DNA of 64,000 nucleotides from Streptomyces sp. NBC_00708 (GTDB taxonomy: Bacteria > Actinomycetota > Actinomycetes > Streptomycetales > Streptomycetaceae), in contig CP108997.1 in assembly GCA_036226585.1 (NCBI GenBank), positions 4,836,001-4,900,000 on the forward strand. Reading direction: 5' to 3'. The notes beneath the pieces were generated by a model. That model did no database searches and had not been told where the DNA came from. It worked only from the letters and a program-made list of their open reading frames with translations. The position numbers and the translations under genes were made by a program. Positions 57,590 to 64,000 of this stretch are shown one piece after another. The stretch's first letter is position 1. Each line of letters begins with the position of its first letter.

Positions 57590-58351
57590 CTAGAGGACCT
57601 TGGACAGGAACGACTTCGTCCGGTCGTGCCGCGGATTGGTCAGGACGTCGCGCGGGTGGCCCGACTCGACCACCACGCCGTCGTCCATGAAGACGAGCGC
57701 GTCGCCGACCTCGCGGGCGAAGCCCATCTCGTGGGTGACGACGATCATCGTCATCCCGTCCTCGGCGAGGCCCCGCATCACGTCGAGCACGTCGCCGACC
57801 AGCTCCGGGTCGAGCGCCGAGGTGGGCTCGTCGAAGAGCATCAGCTTCGGCTCCATGGCCAGCGCACGGGCGATGGCCACCCGCTGCTGCTGTCCGCCGG
57901 AGAGCTGCGAGGGGTAGTTCTTCGCCTTGTCGCCGAGGCCGACCCGGTCCAGGAGCCGTTCGGCACGGGCGCGCGCGACGGCCTTGGACTCGCGCTTGAC
58001 CTGGACGGGCGCCTCCATGACGTTCTCCAGCGCCGTCATGTGCGGGAACAGGTTGAAGCGCTGGAAGACCATGCCGATGTCCCGGCGCTTCAGGGCGACT
58101 TCGCTGTCCTTGAGCTCGTACAGCTTGTCGCCCTTCTGGCGGTAGCCCACCAGCTCGCCGTCCACGGACAGCCGGCCGGCGCTGATCTGCTCCAGGTGGT
58201 TGATGCACCGCAGGAACGTCGACTTGCCGGAACCGGACGGGCCGATCAGACAGAAGACCTCGCGCGGGGCGACCTCCAGGTCGATGCCCTTGAGGATGTG
58301 CGCGGCGCCGAAGGACTTGTGGACGCCCTCGGCCTTCACCATCGCGGTCAT
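57590..58351 (-). CDS. Polar amino-acid ABC transporter ATPase (GlnQ-like)
   Basis: A 253-residue ATPase: Walker [19 protein letters not shown], signature [15 protein letters not shown], Walker [15 protein letters not shown], and [12 protein letters not shown], the usual GlnQ-type H-loop region. ATG 58351 overlaps the permease stop by 4 nt. Powers import of a polar amino acid such as glutamate or glutamine. Confidence 0.93.
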   Translation of the reverse strand: MTAMVKAEGVHKSFGAAHILKGIDLEVAPREVFCLIGPSGSGKSTFLRCINHLEQISAGRLSVDGELVGYRQKGDKLYELKDSEVALKRRDIGMVFQRFNLFPHMTALENVMEAPVQVKRESKAVARARAERLLDRVGLGDKAKNYPSQLSGGQQQRVAIARALAMEPKLMLFDEPTSALDPELVGDVLDVMRGLAEDGMTMIVVTHEMGFAREVGDALVFMDDGVVVESGHPRDVLTNPRHDRTKSFLSKVL

Positions 58352-59301
58352 GCGACGCCTCCCTTCGGGCGGCCGATGGACAGCAGCGTGGCCCTGACCT
58401 TCTGGAACGGGGTCGGCGGCAGGCTCCGGCTGGAGCCACGCGCGTAGTACCGCTCCAGGTAGTACTGCCCGATGCTGAGCACCGAGGTCATGATCAGGTA
58501 CCAGGCGGCGGCGAGGAAGTACATCTCCACCGGCGACCCGGATTGGCTCCCGATGTCCTGGGCGTTCTTGAAGAGTTCGTAGAACTGCACGGCCGCCACC
58601 AGCGAGGTCGTCTTCAGCATGTTGATGACCTCGTTGCCCGTGGGCGGCACGATCACCCGCATGGCCTGCGGGATCACGACGCGCCGGAGGGTCTTGGCGT
58701 GGCTCATGCCCAGCGCGTGCGACGCCTCGGTCTGGCCCTCGTCCACCGAGAGCAGACCGGCCCGGCAGATCTCCGCCATGTACGCGGCCTCGTTGAGGCC
58801 GAGTCCGAGCAGCGCCGTGAGCAGCGGCGTCATGAAGCTGGACCAGTAGTCCTTGTAGACCGGCCCGAGGTTGATGTACTCGAAGACCAGACCCAGGTTG
58901 AACCACACGAACAGCTGCACCAGGACGGGCGTGCCCCGGAAGAACCAGATGTAGAACCACGCGATCGACGAGGTCACCGGGTTCCTCGACAGGCGCATGA
59001 CGGCGAGCAGGATGCCGCCGACCACGCCGATCAGCATCGACAGGGCGGTCAGCAGCAGGGTCTGGCCCACGCCGTCGATGATGCGGTGATCGAAGAAGTA
59101 GTCCGGGATCGCGCCCCAGTTGATCTTGCCCTGGCTGAAGGCGTAGATGAGCGAGGCGAGTGCGGCGATGGCGACGAGCGCCGATACGTACCGGCCGTAG
59201 TGCCGGACCGGGATGGCCCTGATGGCCTCCGGCGGCGGCCCCGCGGCTGTGGGGGGTGCGGGCGGCTCGTCGACCGGTCCCGTCTTCTTGATGTCAGTCA
59301 C
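58348..59301 (-). CDS. Polar amino-acid ABC permease (HisM/GlnP type)
   Basis: A 317-residue permease. A Pro-rich cytoplasmic N-terminus (about 35 residues) precedes the membrane segments; the [20 protein letters not shown] helix and the EAA-like loop [20 protein letters not shown] are typical of the HAAT family. GTG start at 59301; stop coupled to the ATPase start. One permease gene only, so the transporter is probably a homodimer. Confidence 0.92.
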   Translation of the reverse strand: MTDIKKTGPVDEPPAPPTAAGPPPEAIRAIPVRHYGRYVSALVAIAALASLIYAFSQGKINWGAIPDYFFDHRIIDGVGQTLLLTALSMLIGVVGGILLAVMRLSRNPVTSSIAWFYIWFFRGTPVLVQLFVWFNLGLVFEYINLGPVYKDYWSSFMTPLLTALLGLGLNEAAYMAEICRAGLLSVDEGQTEASHALGMSHAKTLRRVVIPQAMRVIVPPTGNEVINMLKTTSLVAAVQFYELFKNAQDIGSQSGSPVEMYFLAAAWYLIMTSVLSIGQYYLERYYARGSSRSLPPTPFQKVRATLLSIGRPKGGVA

Positions 59302-59329
59302 GGCTGATGCCTTTCAGCGCCGGATCCGG

Positions 59330-60292
59330 TCAGGACCCGCCGTTCACCTTGGCCTCGGTGACCGCGCCGGCCTCGACGCCCCACTTGGCGATGATCTTCT
59401 CGTACTCGCCGCTCTTGATGATCGCGTCCATGGCCGCCTTGAGGGCCTGGGTGAGCTTGTCGTTGCCCTTCGCGACGGCGATGCCGTACGGGGCCGCCTC
59501 GACCTGGTCGCCGACGATCTGGAAGTCCTTGCCGCCGCCCGAGGTCTTCACCGCGTACGCGGCGACCGGGAAGTCGGAGGAGCCGGCGTCGGCGCCGCCC
59601 GAGCGGATCCGGGTCTGGGCCTCCAGGTCGGTGTCGTACGGCTCGATGGCGATCTTCTTGCCGCCCGCGCACTTCTTGGACTCGTCCTTGGCCAGGTCGT
59701 GCGAGACGGTGTTGCGCTGGACGGCGATCTTCTTGCCGCAGAGGTCGGACCAGGTCTTGATGCCCTTGTCGTCGCCCTTCCTGGTGTAGATCGAGACACC
59801 GGCGGTGAAGTAGTCGACGAAGTCGACGCCCTCGCCGACCTTCTTCTTCGTCTCCGGGTCGATGCCCTCCTGGCGCTCCTTGCTGTCGGTCATCGCCGAC
59901 ATCGCCACGTCGTAGCGCTTGGCGCGGAGGCCGGTGACCAGGGTGTCGAACGTGCCGTTCTCGAACTGGAACTCCACGCCCAGCTCCTTGCCGAGCGCGT
60001 CGGCGAGGTCGGGGTCGATCCCCACGGTCTTGCCGGACTTGTCCTTGAACTCGACCGGCGGGTAGGCGATGTCGGAGCCGACCTTGATGACGCCCTTGGA
60101 CTTGATCTCCGCGGGGAGCAGGTCGGCGGGGGAGGACGTTCCGGTGCTGGTCTTCGCGGTCGCCGAGGCGCCGTCGTTGTTCTTCGTCTGGTCGCCGCAG
60201 GCGGTCAGCAGCATGGTGCCGGCGACCGCGATGGCGCCGACCGCGGCGATGCGGGTCTTCGCGGCCGTACGACGGGTGGAGCGTGCGGTCAT
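59330..60292 (-). CDS. Amino-acid-binding lipoprotein
   Basis: A 320-residue family-3 solute-binding lipoprotein: signal peptide with lipobox LLTAC (Cys32), then the binding domain KVGSDIAYPPVEFKDKSGKT, GIDPDLADALGKELGVEF, and SAMTDSKERQEGIDP. ATG 60292 has GGAGGAA 9 nt upstream. First gene of the binding protein-permease-ATPase operon. Confidence 0.92.
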   Translation of the reverse strand: MTARSTRRTAAKTRIAAVGAIAVAGTMLLTACGDQTKNNDGASATAKTSTGTSSPADLLPAEIKSKGVIKVGSDIAYPPVEFKDKSGKTVGIDPDLADALGKELGVEFQFENGTFDTLVTGLRAKRYDVAMSAMTDSKERQEGIDPETKKKVGEGVDFVDYFTAGVSIYTRKGDDKGIKTWSDLCGKKIAVQRNTVSHDLAKDESKKCAGGKKIAIEPYDTDLEAQTRIRSGGADAGSSDFPVAAYAVKTSGGGKDFQIVGDQVEAAPYGIAVAKGNDKLTQALKAAMDAIIKSGEYEKIIAKWGVEAGAVTEAKVNGGS

Positions 60293-60814
60293 GATCGGGT
60301 TCCTCCGGCAGGTCAGGGTGGTCGCCAGGGCGGTAATGAAACACGGCGTCGGGTGTCGCCGCCTTGTGTGATTACGGCATGTTGCCATGCGGATTAGCCC
60401 GAACAGGGGGCCTCGCATGTCAAAATCGGATAACGGGCGATCCCCGAACCTCTTGAGGCCGGTACACCAGGGCCGGACCTTTTATGGGGTTTCCCTCCCG
60501 CGGCCGGAGGATCTGCGGCGCGTCTCGCGTGGCGGACTCAGGCCCGGCACAAGGCTGACCTGTTCAAATAGGCGACTATGAGTCATGTCACGGAGTCGAT
60601 ATGGGCTCGTCCGTGGCCAGGTCCGTCCGGTAAGAAAGACCTTTACACCCCTCATCCGGGGCTCAGGGCGCGTGTGCGGCGCGCCCGCGCGTACGTACCT
60701 CCCCCTGCCGGGGCGGCCAACCGCCAGGCGCAGGGCACGTACGCGGTGCCCGCCCACCCCTCCTCAACCAGGAGTGGCCACCCTCAAACGATGAAGACTT
60801 AAGGGGTCAACACC
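60293..60814. other. 522-bp divergent intergenic region
   Basis: No supported gene on either strand. It must contain the promoters for the amino-acid transporter (leftward) and the malic enzyme (rightward). A CCCCCTGCCGGGG-type short inverted repeat lies near 60700 and a locally AT-richer patch at about 60560-60660. The length is unusual for this window, so a long leader or small RNA is possible, but I see no specific signature. Confidence 0.6.
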
Positions 60815-62026
60815 ATGGCAGCGGAGATCGTCAATCCTCGCAGCGACAGCAGTACCGACAGCACCACCGACGAGCCGTTCGATCCGGCCTTCGCGCTCCA
60901 CCGGGGCGGGAAGATGGCCGTGCAGGCCACCGTCCCGATCCGGGACAAGGACGACCTGTCCCTCGCGTACACGCCGGGCGTGGCGAAGGTGTGCAGCGCG
61001 ATCGCGGAACAGCCCGAGCTCGTCCACGACTACACCTGGAAGTCCCAGGTCGTCGCCGTCGTCACGGACGGCACGGCGGTGCTCGGCCTCGGGGACATCG
61101 GTCCCGAGGCGTCCCTCCCCGTGATGGAGGGCAAGGCGATCCTGTTCAAGCAGTTCGGCGGCGTGGACGCGGTGCCGATCGCGCTCGCGACCACCGACGC
61201 GGACGAGATCGTCGACACCGTCGTCCGGCTCGCCCCCTCCTTCGGCGGGGTGAACCTGGAGGACATCTCGGCGCCGCGCTGCTTCGAGATCGAGCGCAAG
61301 CTCCAGGAGCGGCTGGATATTCCGGTCTTCCACGACGACCAGCACGGGACGGCCGTCGTCACGCTGGCCGCCCTGCGCAACGCGGCCAAGCTGTCCGGGC
61401 GCAGCCTGGGCGATCTGCGCGCCGTCATCTCGGGCGCGGGCGCGGCCGGTGTGGCCATCGCCAAGTTCCTGCTGGAGGCGGGGCTGGGCGACGTGGCCGT
61501 CGCGGACCGCAAGGGCATCGTCAGCCGGGACCGCGACGACCTGACCGACGTCAAGCGCGAGCTGGCCGAACTCACCAACAAGGCGGGCATCTCGGGCTCC
61601 CTGGACGTCGCGCTGGCCGGCGCGGACGTCTTCATCGGCGTCTCCGGCGGTACGGTCCCGGAGGCGGCGGTGGCCTCGATGGCGCCCGGTGCGTTCGTCT
61701 TCGCGATGGCCAACCCGAACCCCGAGGTCCACCCCGACATCGCGCACAAGTACGCGTCCGTCGTGGCGACGGGGCGGTCGGACTACCCGAACCAGATCAA
61801 CAACGTGCTGGCGTTCCCCGGGATCTTCGCAGGGGCGCTCCAGGTGCGGGCGTCCCGGATCACGGAGGGCATGAAGATCGCCGCCGCGAACGCGTTGGCC
61901 GACGTGGTCGGCGATGAGCTGGCCGCGGACTACGTGATCCCGTCGCCGTTCGACGAGCGGGTCGCCCCGGCGGTCACGGCCGCGGTGGCCGCGGCGGCGC
62001 GGGCGGAGGGTGTGGCCCGGCGCTGA
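60815..62026 (+). CDS. Malic enzyme (oxaloacetate-decarboxylating)
   Basis: A 403-residue short-type bacterial malic enzyme converting malate to pyruvate and CO2 with NAD(P)H formation. Seen: SLAYTPGVAKVCSAI, GPEASLPVMEGKAILFKQFGGVDAVP (metal/substrate site, in part), HDDQHGTAVVTLAALRNA, the Rossmann motif SGAGAAGVAIAKFL and SGGTVPEAAVASM. ATG 60815 with AAGGGG upstream. Cofactor preference cannot be fixed from what I can see. Confidence 0.94.
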   Translation: MAAEIVNPRSDSSTDSTTDEPFDPAFALHRGGKMAVQATVPIRDKDDLSLAYTPGVAKVCSAIAEQPELVHDYTWKSQVVAVVTDGTAVLGLGDIGPEASLPVMEGKAILFKQFGGVDAVPIALATTDADEIVDTVVRLAPSFGGVNLEDISAPRCFEIERKLQERLDIPVFHDDQHGTAVVTLAALRNAAKLSGRSLGDLRAVISGAGAAGVAIAKFLLEAGLGDVAVADRKGIVSRDRDDLTDVKRELAELTNKAGISGSLDVALAGADVFIGVSGGTVPEAAVASMAPGAFVFAMANPNPEVHPDIAHKYASVVATGRSDYPNQINNVLAFPGIFAGALQVRASRITEGMKIAAANALADVVGDELAADYVIPSPFDERVAPAVTAAVAAAARAEGVARR

Positions 62027-62060
62027 GGCGTTGCGGGGGCGCTGCCCCCGTACCCCCGCT

Positions 62061-62122
62061 CCTCAATCGCCGGAGGGGCTTGATGGTGGCGCGGCCACTT
62101 TCAGCCTCGCCGGCGTTTGAGG
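62061..62122. repeat. Imperfect inverted repeat of a common Streptomyces intergenic type
   Basis: cctcaatcgccggaggggct (62061-62080) and the segment at 62101-62122 (tcagcctcgccggcgtttga...) are imperfect inverted copies, followed by a GGGGTCCGGGGCGGAGCCCC hairpin at about 62127-62146. Such pairs recur between genes in many Streptomyces genomes. It lies between the malic-enzyme and dehydrogenase genes and may also terminate transcription. Confidence 0.65.
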
Positions 62123-62214
62123 CGCGGGGTCCGGGGCGGAGCCCCGAAACCAGCGGCGCGCGTCACAGTCGCAGGCGGTTACGTGTCGGTACGGTGACGC
62201 CTATCGTCGGCGGC

Positions 62215-63177
62215 ATGTTCGCCGCCTACGCATCCAGCCTCGACCCCGCCCGCCCCCTCGACGGCCTCGAACTGGGCGACCGCCCAGCCCCGACGGCCCG
62301 CCCCGGGTGGACCACCGTGAACGTCCGGGCCGCCTCCCTCAACCACCACGACCTCTGGTCCCTGCGCGGCGTCGGCCTCGCGGCGGACAAGCTGCCGATG
62401 ATCCTCGGCTGCGACGCCGCGGGCGTCGACCAGGACGGCAACGAGGTCGTCCTGCACTCCGTCATCGGCCAGACCGGCCACGGGGTCGGGCCGGACGAGC
62501 CCCGCTCGATCCTCACCGAGCGCTACCAGGGCACCTTCGCCGAACAGGTCACGGTCCCCACCTACAACGTGCTGCCCAAGCCCAGGGAGCTGAGCTTCGA
62601 GCAGGCCGCCTGCCTGCCCACCGCCTGGCTCACCGCGTACCGCATGCTCTTCACCAACGCCGGGGTGCGCCCCGGGGACTCCGTCCTCGTCCAGGGCGCC
62701 GGCGGCGGGGTCGCGACCGCCGCGATCGTGCTCGGCCGGGCCGCCGGGCTGCGGGTCTACGCCACCAGCCGCGACGAGGCCAAGCGCAAGCGGGCCGTCG
62801 AGCTGGGCGCCGTCGAGGCGTTCGAGGCGGGCGCCCGGCTGCCCCACCGGGTGGACGCCGTCATCGAGACGGTCGGCGCCGCCACCTGGTCGCACTCCGT
62901 CAAATCGCTGCGCCCCGGCGGCACCCTGGTCATCTCCGGCGCCACCAGCGGCGACCGGCCCGCGCACGCCGAGCTGACCCGGATCTTCTTCCTGGAGCTG
63001 AAGGTCGTCGGCTCGACCATGGGCTCCAAGGACGAGCTGGAGGACCTTCTCGCCTTCTGCGCCACCACCGGCGTGCGCCCCGTCATCGACGAGGTGCTGC
63101 CGCTGGACCGCGCCCGGGAGGGCTTCGAACGCCTCGCCGCGGGCGACCAGTTCGGGAAGATCGTGCTGACCGTCTGA
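62215..63177 (+). CDS. Zinc-type alcohol dehydrogenase-like/quinone oxidoreductase (MDR)
   Basis: A 320-residue medium-chain dehydrogenase/reductase. VRAASLNHHDLWSLRGVG and CDAAGV form the GroES-like domain; the NADPH-binding motif is VLVQGAGGGVATAAIVLGRA. The typical zinc-ligand cysteine cluster is absent, so it is more likely a zinc-independent quinone-oxidoreductase-type enzyme. ATG 62215 is used, giving the family length; an earlier ATG at 62080 lies within the intergenic repeat. Confidence 0.85.
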   Translation: MFAAYASSLDPARPLDGLELGDRPAPTARPGWTTVNVRAASLNHHDLWSLRGVGLAADKLPMILGCDAAGVDQDGNEVVLHSVIGQTGHGVGPDEPRSILTERYQGTFAEQVTVPTYNVLPKPRELSFEQAACLPTAWLTAYRMLFTNAGVRPGDSVLVQGAGGGVATAAIVLGRAAGLRVYATSRDEAKRKRAVELGAVEAFEAGARLPHRVDAVIETVGAATWSHSVKSLRPGGTLVISGATSGDRPAHAELTRIFFLELKVVGSTMGSKDELEDLLAFCATTGVRPVIDEVLPLDRAREGFERLAAGDQFGKIVLTV

Positions 63178-63186
63178 CGGCCCGGA

Positions 63187-63203
63187 TGTCAACAATGGTT
63201 GAC
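63187..63203. promoter_or_regulatory. First of two palindromic operator-like sites
   Basis: TGTCAAC-aatg-GTTGAC(G), nearly perfect; centre 27 bp from that of the second site. Confidence 0.7.
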
Positions 63204-63213
63204 GCGATCGCGA

Positions 63214-63231
63214 TGTCAACGTAAGTTGACA
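63214..63231. promoter_or_regulatory. Second palindromic operator-like site, just before the HTH gene
   Basis: TGTCAAC-gtaa-GTTGACA, perfect 7-bp arms. It ends 3 bp before the ATG of the small HTH gene, covering the ribosome-binding region. Confidence 0.75.
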
Positions 63232-63233
63232 TC

Positions 63234-63443
63234 ATGACCGAAGCAACGGATCTCGCCGAGCGGGCGGGCGACCGCGACCCCCGGGTGGGGCTGCGGTCGG
63301 TCGCCGCGCTGCGGCGGCTGCTGGAGCAGCTGGAAGCCGTACAAGTCAGAAGCGCCCGCGCCAAGGGCTGGTCGTGGCAGGAGATCGCGGCCGAACTGGG
63401 CGTCAGCCGGCAGGCCGTGCACAAGAAGTACGGGAGGCATTGA
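63234..63443 (+). CDS. Small HTH protein
   Basis: A 69-residue protein: helical N-terminus (LRSVAALRRLLEQLEAVQV) and a C-terminal HTH (WSWQEIAAELGVSRQAVHKKY). Such mini-regulators are often found before Clp N-domain genes. Stop and next start overlap (TGATG). The two palindromes immediately upstream suggest it represses its own operon. Confidence 0.82.
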   Translation: MTEATDLAERAGDRDPRVGLRSVAALRRLLEQLEAVQVRSARAKGWSWQEIAAELGVSRQAVHKKYGRH

Positions 63444-64000
63444 TGTTCGAGCGATTCACCAAGGACGCCCGTGCCACGGTGCGGGGCGCCGTGGAGCATG
63501 CCGAGCGGACCGGTGCCGACACGGTCACCGAGGAGCATCTGCTGCTCGCCCTGCTGGACCAGGACGGCGGCCGGGCCTCCTTCGCGATCACCGCGCTGGG
63601 CCTCGCGGACCGCAGGGACTCGCTGGCCGCCGCGCTCGCCGAGGCCCGCAGGCGCGGCGGCATGAGCAAGGCGGACGCCGAGGCCCTCGCGGACATCGGC
63701 ATCGACCTCGCCGAGGTCGTCTCCCGCATCGAGGAGACGCACGGCGAAGGGGCCCTGCGGGGCGACCGCGGCGGACGGCGGCGGTGGTCCGGCGGCCGGC
63801 CGTTCACCCGGGAGGCGAAGAAGGTCCTGGAGAAGTCGCTGCGCGTCGCGCTCGGCCGGGGCGACCGGTTCATCGGCGGGGAACACCTGCTGCTGGCCCT
63901 CACCGCGATGCCCGGCCCGGTCGCCGACGTCCTCGCGGACCACGGCGTGACGTACGCGTCGGCCGAGCGCGCGCTGTACGGCGACGCGGACGGCCACCGC
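63443..64000 (+). CDS. Clp N-domain protein (runs off the window)
   Basis: At least 186 residues with two Clp_N repeats: FTKDARATVRGAVEHAERTG with TEEHLLLALLDQDGG, and FTREAKKVLEKSLRVALGRG with GGEHLLLALTAMPG. No AAA+ ATPase domain appears within the window, and the second repeat is nearly complete at the edge, so it is probably one of the stand-alone Clp-N proteins that could act as adaptors. Open to the right edge, no stop seen. Confidence 0.85.
   Translation, partial: MFERFTKDARATVRGAVEHAERTGADTVTEEHLLLALLDQDGGRASFAITALGLADRRDSLAAALAEARRRGGMSKADAEALADIGIDLAEVVSRIEETHGEGALRGDRGGRRRWSGGRPFTREAKKVLEKSLRVALGRGDRFIGGEHLLLALTAMPGPVADVLADHGVTYASAERALYGDADGHR

Overview
The window is a high-GC actinobacterial chromosome segment, almost certainly Streptomyces. 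Codon third positions are overwhelmingly G/C, GTG and TTG starts are common, and overlapping ATGA/GTGA gene junctions are frequent. The gene order nrdA (B12 riboswitch) - monocarboxylate permease - dasR-dasABCD - nagB - wblE - sigH - sodN/sodX - amino-acid ABC - malic enzyme follows, from memory, the SCO5226-SCO5262 neighbourhood of S. coelicolor.

Layout. 1-3000: start of the class Ia ribonucleotide reductase gene behind a cobalamin riboswitch, then a DUF3311/SSS carboxylate permease pair. 3-11.3 kb: the amino-sugar block, with the GntR regulator DasR, the chitobiose importer DasABC (no ATPase gene here), the intracellular GH3 enzyme DasD, glucosamine-6-P deaminase NagB and a SIS-domain protein, with DasR operators (dre) visible. 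11.6-22.4 kb: PdtaS-like sensor kinase, WblE, lipid kinase, SigH and its anti-sigma factor, CPA1 antiporter, PLP enzyme, amidase, flavohemoglobin and NsrR with two matching NsrR boxes. 22.5-25.2 kb: a family 2B encapsulin shell gene with a polyprenyl diphosphate synthase next to it. 26-35.5 kb: YtrA-type GntR module, snapalysin and its LysR regulator, small accessory enzymes, TetR/MFS pair. 35.5-44.8 kb: a fructan/fructose regulon (secreted GH32 with two C-terminal modules, lipoprotein-permease-ATPase ABC system, LacI regulator, PfkB kinase, ROK protein) carrying two copies of one palindromic operator.

44.9-53.7 kb: an integrative element of about 8.7 kb. It is bounded by a 27-bp direct repeat (one mismatch) whose right copy is the 3' end of sodN, with a tyrosine-recombinase C-terminal remnant beside it. 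Its cargo is a Nudix hydrolase, decayed coding DNA, a membrane-protein gene with a likely frameshift, an XRE/DUF397 pair, a chain of five genes joined by 4-nt overlaps that ends in three micro-ORFs, a membrane-anchored DUF6082-like protein, and three homologues of early tetrapyrrole enzymes. These are a HemB-like protein lacking both Schiff-base lysines, a near-canonical HemC and a divergent second HemC. The HemB-like and second HemC genes each carry a rare TTA codon near the 5' end. This is the best candidate here for an undescribed system.

53.7-64 kb: nickel SOD and its peptidase SodX, a CGNR regulator overlapping sodX antisense, a methyltransferase, a SigE-type sigma factor with a membrane partner, a polar amino-acid ABC transporter, malic enzyme, an alcohol-dehydrogenase-like protein, and a small HTH/Clp-N pair behind twin palindromes.
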